From: Streptomyces sp. NBC_01428
Lineage (GTDB): Bacteria > Actinomycetota > Actinomycetes > Streptomycetales > Streptomycetaceae
Length of the DNA stretch: 64,000 nucleotides
Assembly (NCBI RefSeq): GCF_036231965.1
Contig: NZ_CP109499.1
Span: 868,001 to 932,000 of the forward strand
Direction: 5' to 3'
The notes beneath the pieces are model-generated. The model had not been told where the DNA came from. It saw only the letters and a program-made list of their open reading frames with translations, and ran no database searches. The position numbers and the translations under genes were made by a program. Position 1 is the first letter of the stretch, and the number at the start of each line of letters is the position of its first letter. This document shows positions 1 through 8,832 of this stretch, in pieces.

Positions 1-1
1 C

Positions 2-1522
2 GTCGTCTCCCCCTTGATCGCGCTCCAGCGGGACCAGGTCGCCGCGCTCGCCCGGATCGAGGGGTCCGACGCCTCGGCGGTCAACTCCGCCCAGCGCGCG
101 CGGGACAACGAGGCCGTGTGGGAGCGCGTTCGCGAAGGCAGCCTGGACTTCCTGTTCGTCTCGCCCGAACAGCTCGCCAAGGACGAGGTGGTCGAGCAGA
201 TAGCCGCCGCCTCACCCGCGCTGATGGTGGTCGACGAGGCGCACTGCGTGTCGTCCTGGGGGTACGACTTCCGGCCCGACTACCTGTCCCTGTCCCACGT
301 ACGCGAGCGGATCGGCCGGCCGCCGCTCCTCGCCCTGACCGCCAGTGCGGCGGCCCCCGTGCGGGCCGACATCGTGGAGCGGCTCGGCATGCGCGACGCG
401 CACGAGGTGGTCGCGGGGTTCGACCGCCGCAACATCACGCTGGAGGTCGTACGCCACCGGGAGAACGCCGGCAAGCGCCGGTGGGTGGTGGAGCGGGCCG
501 CGGCCGAGGCCAAACCCGGCATCGTCTACGCGGGGACGCGGCGCGAGGCCGAGCAGTACGCGGAGGAGCTGTCGGCGCTCGGATTCGACAGTTCCCCGTA
601 CCACGCGGGGCTCTCCGCGGCCGAGCGTTCCCGGACGCACGACCGCTTCCAGGAGGGCGAACTCGACGTGGTCGTCGCCACCTCCGCGTTCGGGATGGGC
701 ATCGACAAGCCGAACATCCGCTTCGTGCTGCACGCTTCCGTGCCGGGTTCCCTCGACTCCTACTACCAGGAGATCGGCCGGGCGGGCCGCGACGGAAAGC
801 CGTCGACGGCGATCCTCGCGTACCGGCCCGAGGACCTCGGTGTGCAGCGGTTCCGGACGGGCGCCCACCCCGATCCGGAGGTTCTGGGCGGGCTGATCGA
901 CGCGGTGCGCGAGCAGCAGGGGCCGGTCACGGCGACGGCCCTGCGGGAACGCACGGGGCTGTCGCAGACACCGCTCACGTCGATGCTGCACCTCCTGGAG
1001 GAGGCGGGAGCGGTGACGACGGAGAAGCGCGGTGGTGTCCGGGCCGTTCCCGGGGCGCGGCGGGACGTCTGCGTCCGCGAGGCGGTTCGGATCGCCACCG
1101 CCCGTGTCGACCTGGAGCGTTCGCGGGTGGAGATGATGCGGGCGTACGCGGAGACGAACGGCTGTCGCCGGCGCCACATGCTCGGGTACTTCGGCGAGAC
1201 GCTGGCGGAGGGCGACTGCGCGGGCTGCGACACCTGCGCCCGTACACAGGAGTTGAAGGAAACCCCCGTCCGCACGGGAGACATCCTCTCCGGCACGGGC
1301 CCCGACCCGCTGGAACCCGAGGCGGCCGGGACTGCCGACAGCGACTTTCCGCCCGGCATGAAGGTGGGACACAGCACGTGGGGCGAGGGCCAGGTGATGA
1401 GCGAGGAGGGCAACAGGATCACGGTCCTGTTCGAGAGCGTGGGCTATCGGACCCTGTCCCTCCCGGCCGTCCAGGCCCGCGGCCTGCTGACACCGGTGTC
1501 GTCCGCGACGACTAAGGGCTGA
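2..1522 (+). CDS. recQ: ATP-dependent DNA helicase RecQ (5' end outside window)
   Basis: The reading frame is already open at the left edge (VVSPLIALQRDQ, part of helicase motif Ia), so the N-terminal P-loop lies upstream. Visible parts, in order: the DEAH box with the RecQ context VVDEAHCVSSWGYDFRP; motif IV-VI helicase C-terminal lobe with GIVYAGTRREAE, FGMGIDKPNIRFV and the arginine-rich QEIGRAGRDG; a RecQ zinc-binding subdomain with the Cys cluster CAGCDTC; and a C-terminal domain beginning MKVGHSTWGEGQV that resembles the short tail domain often fused to actinobacterial RecQ. No HRDC domain is present. RecQ unwinds DNA 3' to 5' during recombinational repair. The gene ends before a strong bidirectional hairpin. 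Confidence 0.93.
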   Translation, partial: VVSPLIALQRDQVAALARIEGSDASAVNSAQRARDNEAVWERVREGSLDFLFVSPEQLAKDEVVEQIAAASPALMVVDEAHCVSSWGYDFRPDYLSLSHVRERIGRPPLLALTASAAAPVRADIVERLGMRDAHEVVAGFDRRNITLEVVRHRENAGKRRWVVERAAAEAKPGIVYAGTRREAEQYAEELSALGFDSSPYHAGLSAAERSRTHDRFQEGELDVVVATSAFGMGIDKPNIRFVLHASVPGSLDSYYQEIGRAGRDGKPSTAILAYRPEDLGVQRFRTGAHPDPEVLGGLIDAVREQQGPVTATALRERTGLSQTPLTSMLHLLEEAGAVTTEKRGGVRAVPGARRDVCVREAVRIATARVDLERSRVEMMRAYAETNGCRRRHMLGYFGETLAEGDCAGCDTCARTQELKETPVRTGDILSGTGPDPLEPEAAGTADSDFPPGMKVGHSTWGEGQVMSEEGNRITVLFESVGYRTLSLPAVQARGLLTPVSSATTKG

Positions 1523-1679
1523 CGCCGGCCGGCCCCAAGGGGACACGGGGGTGGACGCCCGCCTCCGGCCTCGCCCCGCCTCACCGCTTGCGGCAGTTGT
1601 CATCGCGGGGGGCCGACAGCACTGCCGAGACACATCCTGCGACCAACGCGCCGACGAGCCCGCGTTCGTCGCCCGAACC

Positions 1680-1715
1680 CGATGTGGCCGGGTTGCGGAC
1701 AACCCGGCCACATCG
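1680..1715. terminator. bidirectional hairpin terminator
   Basis: A perfect 15-bp inverted repeat with a 6-nt loop (GCGGAC) sits between the end of recQ and the end of the convergent gene at 1740. It has no U-tract, as is usual for Streptomyces, and can serve both strands. Confidence 0.8.
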
Positions 1716-1739
1716 CGTCGTCATCGAGTGCCCTGGCCG

Positions 1740-2516
1740 TCAGGCGAAGGACACGCTGTCCCCGGTGGACGCGACCTGCATGGTCGTCGTCGTGCCGGGG
1801 AAGTACCAGCGCCAGGTGCCCGCCGTGGTGGCCGTGACCGTGGTGCTGAGACCTCCGGTGCCGTTCGTCCTCACCGTCTTGACCGTGCCGTACGAGGAGG
1901 ACCCGGCCTTCTTGAACTGGAGTTTGACCTCCTGGCCGGAGAAGCCGTGGTACTTGCGGTCCTCCCAGTTCGCGCGGCTCAACTGGCCCTTCACCGTGAG
2001 CCTGGCGTTCTTGGCGACCGGCTCCGGCGAAGCGTCCGTCGTCAGGGTCGCGGCACGCTTCACCTTGAACTGGGCGATGTTGTCGGAGATCCAGTAGTCA
2101 CCGTCGTTCGCCTTCACCGTGGCATTGACCTGCCAGACTCCGGCGACCCGGTTGCTGTCGATGTCGTCGCTGTCCGCGATCCACCGCGGGTCGATCGTCA
2201 TCGTCGCCGTGCACACCGACGTCGTACTGCTCTGCTTCACGCACTTCGAGCCGCTCCACTCGGCGAAGTCGTAGCCGATGGACTGGTTGAAGGTGCTCAC
2301 ATGCGTGAGTCCCTCGACTCCCGAGTTGTCCTTGATGGTGATCGCGATCGGGAACTTGATCACCTTCGAGGTGCCGACGATGACGTTCGTGCCGCCGTCG
2401 ACCACCGTCTTGACGACCCGGATGTCCCCCCTCCCCTCGGCGTGAGCGGCGGGTGCCACCATCGTGGTCAGTACCACTGCTCCCGCAGCAGCAGACCACA
2501 GCGCTTTTTTGCGCAT
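1740..2516 (-). CDS. exported beta-rich protein of unknown function
   Basis: The 258-residue product begins MRKKALWSAAAGAVVL and has a clear Sec signal peptide ending near AHA-E (residues about 1-26). The ATG at 2516 follows a good GGGAGGG ribosome site; the open frame continues upstream but lacks any such signal. The mature part is rich in Thr, Val and Lys with alternating beta strands, two Cys residues in the first half (SGSKCV and VCTAT), and a C-terminal half that looks like an immunoglobulin-like or wall-associated beta-sandwich domain (KAGSSSYGTVKTVRTNGTGG). Related Streptomyces proteins are often labelled calcium-binding or hypothetical; I see no metal-binding loop to confirm that. Monocistronic, convergent with recQ. 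Confidence 0.8.
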   Translation of the reverse strand: MRKKALWSAAAGAVVLTTMVAPAAHAEGRGDIRVVKTVVDGGTNVIVGTSKVIKFPIAITIKDNSGVEGLTHVSTFNQSIGYDFAEWSGSKCVKQSSTTSVCTATMTIDPRWIADSDDIDSNRVAGVWQVNATVKANDGDYWISDNIAQFKVKRAATLTTDASPEPVAKNARLTVKGQLSRANWEDRKYHGFSGQEVKLQFKKAGSSSYGTVKTVRTNGTGGLSTTVTATTAGTWRWYFPGTTTTMQVASTGDSVSFA

Positions 2517-2673
2517 GTCCCTCCCCTGGAACCGTGTGCCGGCAACATGGCTGCGGGCACGACTTGAGCGCGCAAAGGCTACAAGATCTTCTCTTCCCCG
2601 CCTCGGCGGACCTGGGCGGAAGCGGACCACAGGACGACCGTGCGCCTATCGCCCCTTTTGCGATACTGGTGGA

Positions 2674-2946
2674 GTGCCGCACGACGAGCAGCCGATGGAC
2701 CGGCGCCTGGAGCGAGTCATCCTGGAGTTGCTGGATGGTCGTGCCCCGGGCGCGACCATCTGTCCCTCCGACGCCGCGCGGGCGGTGTACGAAGGCGACG
2801 ACGACGGGTGGCGTGCGCTCATGGAGCCGGCTCGGCACGCGGCCCGGCGGCTCGTCGCGGCCGGCGAGGTGGAGATCACCCAGGGCGGCCGTCCCATCGA
2901 GCCGGCGAAGGCCCGCGGCCCCGTCCGTATCCGCCGCTGCCGCTGA
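2674..2946 (+). CDS. DUF3253-family small protein
   Basis: The 90-residue protein matches the DUF3253 pattern: an N-terminal helix ERVILELLDGRAPGATI, the CPSDAARAVY segment, a central WRALMEPARHAARRL helix and the ending EITQGGRPIEPAKARGPVRI. This looks like a winged-helix fold, but the function is unknown. The GTG at 2674 is preferred over ATG 2695: a GATACT -10-like hexamer ends 6 nt before it, so the mRNA is probably leaderless. No Shine-Dalgarno sequence is seen for either start. It is convergent with the small gene at 3026-3334. Confidence 0.78.
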   Translation: MPHDEQPMDRRLERVILELLDGRAPGATICPSDAARAVYEGDDDGWRALMEPARHAARRLVAAGEVEITQGGRPIEPAKARGPVRIRRCR

Positions 2947-3025
2947 CCCACCGGACGCCGCACGACACCCCCGTGAGGTGAAGCGGCGGCGTCTGCGGTC
3001 GGCACCGTGCGCCCGCGCTCGTGAG

Positions 3026-3334
3026 TCAGTCGAGCGCGGCCAGGCCCTCGCGCCATCGCGCCCGGCGCTCCCCGTCGCTCTGCTCCCACCACGGCGTGCC
3101 GCGCTCCCCCAGGGCCACCTTGGACAGGTGGACACGCGTGCGTGCCGCCCGTTCGGCTTCGGGGTCTTCCGCACGCCGGGCGGCTGCGACAGCGCGGCGG
3201 GCCGCCATGAGATGGGAGCGGAGGCGCGCCGCGACGTCCTCGGGGATCTGCGGGTCCGTCGCCCGCCAGCGCCGACCGCCCACGACGACGTACCGCCCGT
3301 CAGGGGTGCGGTCCGGTCCCGTATCGGCTGTCAC
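3026..3334 (-). CDS. small conserved actinobacterial protein (WRATDP motif)
   Basis: The protein has 102 residues. It starts with a short beta-rich segment DGRYVVVGGRRWRATDP and continues as a long charged helix region (VAARLRSHLMAARRAVAAAR) with many Arg and Glu. It contains neither a signal peptide nor a membrane segment. Proteins of this shape are common in Streptomyces, often beside a DUF3253 gene as here, and are sometimes mislabelled biopolymer transporter Tol. The function is unknown; the pairing with the DUF3253 gene (80 bp between stop codons, convergent) is the only contextual clue. Confidence 0.7.
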   Translation of the reverse strand: MTADTGPDRTPDGRYVVVGGRRWRATDPQIPEDVAARLRSHLMAARRAVAAARRAEDPEAERAARTRVHLSKVALGERGTPWWEQSDGERRARWREGLAALD

Positions 3335-3535
3335 CGAGAGAACCCTGCCAGAGAGCCGCCGGCGCTTCCATTCGAGGCGTCCACTTGAGCGATCGACGGC
3401 CCGCGGGAATCCGGTAAGCCATTACGTTCGCGCCTCCCTAACCCCGAAGAGCGTTTTCAAACCGGAAACTTCCGCCGGTTCTGCGGGAATGGAGATCGAT
3501 CCGCCGGGCACACGAGGCTCCGGAGGTTGATAACC

Positions 3536-3706
3536 ATGGTTCCCGTTCTTCTTGTTCTTCTGCTCGCCCTGATCCTTTTCGGTGCCGGTTTCGCGCTGAA
3601 GGCGCTCTGGTGGATCGCCGTGATCGTCCTGATCGTGTGGGTCCTGGGCTTCGTGATCCGTCCGACGGCGAGCGGCGGCAAGCGTGGCCGCTGGTACCGC
3701 TGGTAG
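3536..3706 (+). CDS. 56-residue hydrophobic membrane protein
   Basis: This short gene begins ATG at 3536, 10 nt after a CGGAGG ribosome site. The product is almost entirely hydrophobic (MVPVLLVLLLALILFGAGF, then WWIAVIVLIVWVLGFVI), forming two tightly spaced membrane helices, and ends in a basic tail GGKRGRWYRW that would sit in the cytoplasm. Proteins of this type, annotated only as hydrophobic protein, are widespread in Streptomyces. It is followed at once by a strong terminator, so it is transcribed alone. Confidence 0.78.
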   Translation: MVPVLLVLLLALILFGAGFALKALWWIAVIVLIVWVLGFVIRPTASGGKRGRWYRW

Positions 3707-3725
3707 ACAGCACGCACACACGCAC

Positions 3726-3767
3726 CATGGGTGGGGCCCGACGCCACGGCGTCGGGCCCCACCCATG
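3726..3767 (+). terminator. hairpin terminator after small membrane gene
   Basis: 20-bp perfect arms, GGGTGGGGCCCGACGCC in the left arm, with a very short central loop (ACGG at the tip). It lies 20 nt after the stop of the 56-residue protein. Confidence 0.82.
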
Positions 3768-3933
3768 TCCGGTCCCGGCGGCGATAAATTAAAAGTGACG
3801 ACGCGTGTGTGAGACCAAAGCGCATGGGCACTCGGCTTTCTGAACGAACGTCACCGAATTCGATGGCGCCTAAAGAGCCACCACAGTCCATCTGTGGACA
3901 GGCAACGAATTTCGATGAGGGAGCGGTACTTTC

Positions 3934-4287
3934 ATGAGTGACAACATCTGGGGCTACCAGCCGACCACCGGCTACACCGCGGGCACCGACCTGACCGGAT
4001 TCAAGGTCGAGGCCACCGACGGCAGCATCGGCAAGGTCGACAAGCACTCGGACGAGGTCGACTCCTCCTACCTCGTCGTCGACACCGGCGTATGGATCTT
4101 CGGCAAGCACGTCCTCCTGCCCGCCGGGACCGTGCAGTCCGTCGACCTGGACGAGCACAAGATCTTCGTGGCGCTCACCAAGGCCCAGATCAAGGACTCT
4201 CCCGAGTTCGACAAGGACAAGCACGTCGGCGACGCCGGCTACCACGAGCAGGTCGGTGGCTACTACCAGACACAGCGCGGCATCTGA
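3934..4287 (+). CDS. PRC-barrel domain protein
   Basis: The 117-residue cytoplasmic protein has a PRC-barrel core (TDLTGFKVEATDGSIGKVD, then SSYLVVDTG and HVLLPAGTVQSVD), the fold also found in RimM and photosynthetic reaction centre H subunit. The C-terminal tail is charged and Tyr-rich (GGYYQTQRGI). Streptomyces homologues are stress-associated, but the sequence gives no direct proof of role. The ATG at 3934 is preceded by GGGAG at suitable spacing. It is monocistronic, closed by a strong hairpin. Confidence 0.85.
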   Translation: MSDNIWGYQPTTGYTAGTDLTGFKVEATDGSIGKVDKHSDEVDSSYLVVDTGVWIFGKHVLLPAGTVQSVDLDEHKIFVALTKAQIKDSPEFDKDKHVGDAGYHEQVGGYYQTQRGI

Positions 4288-4304
4288 CCGCGACGACAGC
4301 CCGC

Positions 4305-4343
4305 AACGGGGGCCCGCCGGAGACACTCCGGCGGGCCCCCGTT
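4305..4343 (+). terminator. hairpin terminator after PRC-barrel gene
   Basis: 18-bp perfect arms (AACGGGGGCCCGCCGGAG on the left) around a 3-nt ACA loop, starting 17 nt after the stop codon. Confidence 0.85.
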
Positions 4344-4456
4344 CGGCTGTGCCCGGAGGTACGGGCTCGACTCCTCCCCGCCTTCGTACGGCCGGACTGG
4401 CCGGAGTACGCCGGTTCGTGGGGATTGCGACGCCGATCCGGGGCACACGATCCGTG

Positions 4457-4936
4457 ATGAATGATCAGCCGACCCCCACCAGAGCGATGGCCTTCTTCGC
4501 GATCTCCAGGTCCGATCCCCTGCGCCTGCTGTCCACCACGGACCTGGTGCGGGAGAACGACAAGCTCAACGAGGAGCGCACCCACCTGCACCGTGCCGTG
4601 TCCTCGCACGCCACGGTGGATCAGGCCATCGGTGCCCTGCTGGTCCTCGGCCGGATCGGCCCGGAGGACAGCTGGGACGTGCTGCGCGAGACCTCGCAGC
4701 ACACCAACCGCAAACTGCACGTCATCGCGGACGAGGTCCTCGCCTTCGGCCGGGGCGGCACGCTCCCGGACGACATTCGCGTCGCCCTGGAGGCCGCCCT
4801 GGCGAAGCGACAGCCGGGGAAGGCGGACACCCCGCCGACCGGGTCCGGAACGAACCCGGAGGGGGCCGACACGGGCCTGTCGGACCCAGGCGGAGCATCG
4901 CAGGACGCGCGCCGACAGGAGCCGTCGTCCACCTGA
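4457..4936 (+). CDS. ANTAR-domain RNA-binding regulator
   Basis: The 159-residue protein carries an ANTAR domain at about residues 30-90: a helix ENDKLNEERTHLHRAV leading into SSHATVDQAIGALLVLG, then SWDVLRETSQHTNRKLHVIA, with the family's conserved Ala-Gly pattern. ANTAR domains bind paired RNA hexaloops and act as antiterminators. No GAF, PAS or receiver domain precedes it, so it is a stand-alone ANTAR protein. The C-terminal 50 residues are low-complexity Gly/Ser/Thr/Asp. The start is ATG 4457 or the adjoining GTG 4454; only weak ribosome-site sequence is visible. Confidence 0.8.
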   Translation: MNDQPTPTRAMAFFAISRSDPLRLLSTTDLVRENDKLNEERTHLHRAVSSHATVDQAIGALLVLGRIGPEDSWDVLRETSQHTNRKLHVIADEVLAFGRGGTLPDDIRVALEAALAKRQPGKADTPPTGSGTNPEGADTGLSDPGGASQDARRQEPSST

Positions 4937-4955
4937 CCGGACCGGGTCCGAACCG

Positions 4956-6119
4956 CTACGGCGCCGCGACCGTGGGGGACGAGCTGACCGTGCCGTCCGA
5001 TCCGGGCCCGGGCGTCTCCGCGGAGCTGCTGTCGGGTGAGAACCAGGCCACGCCCACGAGCACCGCGAGGACAAAGACCACCAATCCCGCTGCGGCGCCC
5101 ACCGCTCGTGGCCGCTGGGTGAGGAGTTCACTCACGCCGGAACGTCTGCGTCTGCGTGAGCGACGGGCCCCCGCCGCCTCCCGCGTGACGGTCGCCCCGT
5201 GGGACGGCGCGGCCGACGGCAGGGCGTACGTGGTCGCGGGACCCGCGACTCCGAGGTCGGGCCTGCTCCGGCGTTGCGCCGGCCGTACGGCCGGAAGGGG
5301 TTCGGGACGCCCTTGCCAGGCACCGGTGCTGTACCAGGATGCCGCCTGCTGCGCGGTCGGACGGTCGTCGGGCTGCTTCGCCAGGAGACCGAGGAGGTAG
5401 TTCTCGAACGCGGGCGGCAGCTCGGCGCCGAGTTCCCGGGGCGGGGTCGGGGCGGTGTCGAGGTGGTGGTGGAGGATCGCGACGGCACTGGCGGCCTGGA
5501 AGGGCGGCCGTCCGGTGAGGAGTTGATAGAGGACGCAGCCGAGCGAGTACATGTCGGACGGCGGTCCCGCGGTCTTCCCGAGGGCCCGCTCCGGGGCCAG
5601 GTACAGGCTGGTGCCGACGATCTGCCCGGTCGCGGTGAGGCCGCCGGCCGTGTCGTCCATGAACCGTGCGATCCCGAAGTCGCCGATCTTGACGCTCCCG
5701 TCGGCGTCCAGCATCAGATTGCCCGGCTTGATGTCCCGGTGCACGATGCCCTGTTGATGCGCGGCGGCGAGCCCGGCGGCGGCCTGCGCGGCGATCCGCG
5801 CCACCCGCTCGGCGGGAAGGGTGCCGCTGGTGGCGAGGACGTGGGAGAGGCTGTCGCCCTCGATCAGCTCCATCACCAGGAAGAGCCGGTCCTCGAACGA
5901 GCCGAAGTCCAGGACTCCCACCACATGAGGATGGTTCAGCCGTCCCGCGGTCTGCGCCTCCAGGCGGAACCGGGCCGCGGCGGTCGGGTCGGCGTCCTGG
6001 GAGAGCAGCAGCTTGACCGCGACGGGCCGTCCGATCATCTCGTCCTGCGCCCGCCACACCTCCCCCATCGCGCCCCGTCCGAGAGTGGTGTGCAGCCGAT
6101 ACCGCCCCGCTATCAGCAC
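4956..6119 (-). CDS. membrane Ser/Thr protein kinase (PknB-like catalytic domain)
   Basis: The 387-residue protein contains a complete Hanks-type kinase at the N-terminus: glycine loop LGRGAMGEVW (14-22), Lys36 in VAVK, HRDIKPGN with catalytic Asp129 and Asn134, and DFG at 147-149. A basic, proline-rich linker follows, then one transmembrane helix (AAGLVVFVLAVLVGVAWF) and only about 30 extracellular residues rich in Ser/Gly/Pro, so there is no PASTA or other sensor. The GTG at 6119 begins directly before IAGRYRL, the usual kinase start, with GAGG upstream; a longer open frame upstream is not kinase-like. It faces the protease gene across 400 bp. Confidence 0.88.
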   Translation of the reverse strand: MLIAGRYRLHTTLGRGAMGEVWRAQDEMIGRPVAVKLLLSQDADPTAAARFRLEAQTAGRLNHPHVVGVLDFGSFEDRLFLVMELIEGDSLSHVLATSGTLPAERVARIAAQAAAGLAAAHQQGIVHRDIKPGNLMLDADGSVKIGDFGIARFMDDTAGGLTATGQIVGTSLYLAPERALGKTAGPPSDMYSLGCVLYQLLTGRPPFQAASAVAILHHHLDTAPTPPRELGAELPPAFENYLLGLLAKQPDDRPTAQQAASWYSTGAWQGRPEPLPAVRPAQRRSRPDLGVAGPATTYALPSAAPSHGATVTREAAGARRSRRRRRSGVSELLTQRPRAVGAAAGLVVFVLAVLVGVAWFSPDSSSAETPGPGSDGTVSSSPTVAAP

Positions 6120-6517
6120 GTGTACTTCATCCTCACGCCGTAGAGATCCGTCCGTCGCCGCGAGCCGTTGCAGAGCCGGTCCGTACAGGTGACCGGGGCG
6201 TCGCAGCAGGGTGAGCCTACTGCCAACGCGGCGGTGGTCAGGCGGTGTTCGGCCTCGGCCCGGCACCGCCGCCCAAGATCGCGGGGAACCGGTCCGCGAA
6301 GCGTCCGAATCCGATCGGGTGTGACGCAGGACGTCCGGCCGGGACGCGCGCCGAAAGATCGTTCTCGTGGCGCCGCGACCTGATCCCAAAGAGTGGTCAT
6401 GCATTGGCATGGACCTGCCCAACCTCATTGACTATTCTCGACCTCGCAACTCTGAGAGCGCTCTCTCCTGCCCTTCGCCCCACTCACCGACCATCGGATC
6501 GACGAAAGGCAACTCCC
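6120..6517. promoter_or_regulatory. divergent intergenic region with GAGAGCGCTCTC palindrome
   Basis: This 400-bp spacer separates the kinase (minus strand) from the exported protease (plus strand). A perfect 12-bp palindrome GAGAGCGCTCTC lies at 6454-6465, 53 bp before the protease start, just after a TTGACT -35-like hexamer (6429-6434). It has the GAGCGCTC core of LacI-family operators such as CebR/CelR boxes. No other gene is seen in this stretch. Confidence 0.5.
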
Positions 6518-7675
6518 TTGAGACGCACAACAGTTCTGCGCACCGCCGTGTCCGCGGGCCTGCTCGTCAGCGCCGCCACCGTCGGACTCACCCAGGCCGC
6601 CGCCGCCGACGCACCCCTCACCACCCCCACCGCATCCCGGGCCCCCGCCTCCTCGGCGCTGCTCTCGGCGATGCAGCGCGACCTCGGGCTCACCGAGAAG
6701 CAGGCGACCACCCGGCTCTCCCAGGAGACCACCGCACGCTCCGTCGAGCGCACCGCCCGGACCAGGGCCGGCAGCTCGTACGGGGGCTCGTGGTTCGACG
6801 TGAAGAGCGGCCGACTCGTCGTCGCGCTGACCACGACGGCCGCGCGTGATGCCGTCGAGTCGACCGGCGCGCGGGTCACCCTCGTCAAGCACAGCGAGCG
6901 GCAGCTCGACGCCACGATGAAACGCCTCGACTCGCTCGACGCACCGGCCGGCGTGAGCAGTTGGCACGTCGACCCCAGGTCCAGCGCCGTCGTCGTGAAC
7001 GTGGTCTCCCCTCACAAGGATGACAACGATGTCCGGGCCTTCGTGGCGCAGGCCCGCAAGGCCGGTCCCGTGACGGTCCGGCAGACCGGCTCGGCGCCGA
7101 GCACCTTCGCCGCGGGCACGGTGGGCGGCGACCCGTACTACACGGGCAACGTCCGCTGTTCCATAGGCTTCTCCGTGTACGGCGGCTTCGTCACCGCCGG
7201 GCACTGCGGCCAGGCGGGCGCCGGTGTCAGCGGCTGGGACCACAGCTACATCGGCAACTTCCAGGGCTCCTCGTTCCCGGACAACGACTACGCCTGGGTC
7301 AACGTGGGCAGCGGTTGGTGGACGGTCCCCGTCGTCCTCGGCTGGGGCACCGTCTCCGACCAGCTCGTCCGCGGTTCCGGCGAGGCTCCCATCGGCGCGT
7401 CGATCTGCCGCTCCGGCTCCACCTCGCACTGGCACTGCGGCAACGTCCTCGCCAAGAACGAGACGGTCAACTACAGCCAGGGCGCCGTGCACCAGATGAC
7501 CAAGACGAGCGTCTGCGCCGAACCCGGCGACTCGGGCGGCTCGTTCATCAGCGGCGACCAGGCCCAGGGCGTCACTTCCGGCGGCTGGGGCAACTGCAGC
7601 AGCGGCGGCGAGACCTGGTACCAGCCCATCAACGAGATCCTGAACCGCTACGGGCTCACGCTCCACACGGCCTGA
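6518..7675 (+). CDS. streptogrisin-type S1 serine protease, exported proenzyme
   Basis: The 385-residue protein has a Sec signal peptide (TVLRTAVSAGLLVSAATVGL), an alpha-lytic-protease-type propeptide (about residues 35-200), and a chymotrypsin-fold protease domain with His229 in TAGHCG, Asp257 in NDYAWV and Ser339 in GDSGGS. Disulfide pairs typical of streptogrisins are visible. There is no chitin-binding or proprotein-convertase extension after the catalytic domain. The TTG at 6518 is chosen because AAAGG lies 9 nt upstream and the signal peptide follows. It presumably degrades extracellular protein after autocatalytic removal of the prodomain. A palindromic box upstream suggests repression by a LacI-type protein. 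Confidence 0.9.
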   Translation: MRRTTVLRTAVSAGLLVSAATVGLTQAAAADAPLTTPTASRAPASSALLSAMQRDLGLTEKQATTRLSQETTARSVERTARTRAGSSYGGSWFDVKSGRLVVALTTTAARDAVESTGARVTLVKHSERQLDATMKRLDSLDAPAGVSSWHVDPRSSAVVVNVVSPHKDDNDVRAFVAQARKAGPVTVRQTGSAPSTFAAGTVGGDPYYTGNVRCSIGFSVYGGFVTAGHCGQAGAGVSGWDHSYIGNFQGSSFPDNDYAWVNVGSGWWTVPVVLGWGTVSDQLVRGSGEAPIGASICRSGSTSHWHCGNVLAKNETVNYSQGAVHQMTKTSVCAEPGDSGGSFISGDQAQGVTSGGWGNCSSGGETWYQPINEILNRYGLTLHTA

Positions 7676-7697
7676 TCCCCTGCACGCCGGCGTGCTC

Positions 7698-7730
7698 GCA
7701 CCGGTCCGCCTTCGACAGGCGGGCCGGTGC
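7698..7730 (+). terminator. hairpin terminator after protease
   Basis: 13-bp arms (GCACCGG-CCGCC type) with one G-U pair and a 7-nt loop TTCGACA, starting 22 nt after the protease stop. Confidence 0.72.
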
Positions 7731-7901
7731 GGGTGCCCGGTCGACGGGATCGACGGGATCGGTGGATTCGGGTACGGGTACAGGGACGGGTAAGGCCCGG
7801 GAGGCTGACGGGGGCGGCGACCCACCGGTCGCCCTCGTCGCCCCGGCGACGGCACCCGTGCACCATGGGTGGGTACCCGTCATCGATTCGAAAGGCTCCC
7901 C

Positions 7902-8732
7902 GTGACCAGCATCCCGGCCCTCACCGCCCATGACGGAACGACGATCCCGGCCGTCGGTCTGGGTACCTGGCCGATGGACGACGCCCAGGCCGAGCAGGCC
8001 GTGAGCGGCGCCCTCGGCGTCGGCTACCGCCTCATCGACACGGCGACGAACTACCGCAACGAGACCGGCACCGGCCGGGGCGTCGCCCTCGGTGGCGTCC
8101 CGCGCGAGGAGGTCGTCGTCACCACGAAACTCCCCGGCCGGCATCACGGCTACGACGAGACGCTCGCCTCCTTCGAGGAGTCCCGGAGCCGTCTCGGACT
8201 CGACTACGTCGACCTGTACCTCATCCACTGGCCCCTGCCGCGTGTGGACAAGTACGTCGACTCCTGGAAGGCCATGATCACGCTGCGCGAGCAGGGTCTC
8301 GTGCGGTCGATCGGCGTCTCGAACTTCACCGCGGAACACCTCACCCGGCTGGAGACCGAGACCGGGGTCCTCCCGGCGGTGAACCAGATCGAGCTTCACC
8401 CCTACCTCCGCCAGGACGAACTCCGCGCCTTCCACGCCGACAAGGGCATCATCACCGAGAGCTGGAGCCCCCTGGGCCGCGGCTCCAGCCTGCTGGAGGA
8501 CCCGGCCCTCGGGAAGATCGCCGAGACGCACGGGGTGACACCCGGGCAGGTCGTACTGCGCTGGCACACCCAGCTCGGGGCCGTTCCCATCCCGAAGTCC
8601 GCCGACCCCGGCCGCCAGCGGGCGAACCTGGACATCTTCGGCTTCGAGCTGACCCCCGAGGAACTGGCGACCGTCTCCGACCATCCGCGCCGTCGTCTGG
8701 GCGGAGACCCGGAGACGCACGAGGAGTTCTGA
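7902..8732 (+). CDS. aldo/keto reductase
   Basis: The 276-residue NADPH-dependent oxidoreductase belongs to the AKR5-like (2,5-diketogluconate reductase type) group. It carries the catalytic tetrad in its usual settings: Asp and Tyr in DTATNYRNE, Lys in TTKLPG and His in LIHWPLP. The cofactor-binding end VPIPKSADPGR and the SWSPLGRG loop are intact. The GTG at 7902 follows GAAAGG at good distance; an upstream in-frame start lacks a ribosome site. It reduces carbonyls to alcohols; the physiological substrate cannot be read from sequence. It is probably transcribed alone. Confidence 0.88.
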   Translation: MTSIPALTAHDGTTIPAVGLGTWPMDDAQAEQAVSGALGVGYRLIDTATNYRNETGTGRGVALGGVPREEVVVTTKLPGRHHGYDETLASFEESRSRLGLDYVDLYLIHWPLPRVDKYVDSWKAMITLREQGLVRSIGVSNFTAEHLTRLETETGVLPAVNQIELHPYLRQDELRAFHADKGIITESWSPLGRGSSLLEDPALGKIAETHGVTPGQVVLRWHTQLGAVPIPKSADPGRQRANLDIFGFELTPEELATVSDHPRRRLGGDPETHEEF

Positions 8733-8832
8733 CCCGGGACACACGCGCCAGCCGGAACGTGTACTCAGGTTCGGGGAGGGGAGGAGGGGCGAGGGGCGGG
8801 TTGCTGGGATCCGGGAGGGAAAGGAGGCGTTC

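Noticed and set aside
3453..3490. Possible stress-sigma (SigB-like) promoter before the small hydrophobic gene
   Set aside because: GGGAAT is present, but no -35 element lies at the required 14-16 bp distance.
3888..3904. Inverted repeat CCACAG-TCCAT-CTGTGG before the PRC-barrel gene
   Set aside because: Arms of 6 bp are expected by chance in this GC-rich DNA and no matching regulator is near.
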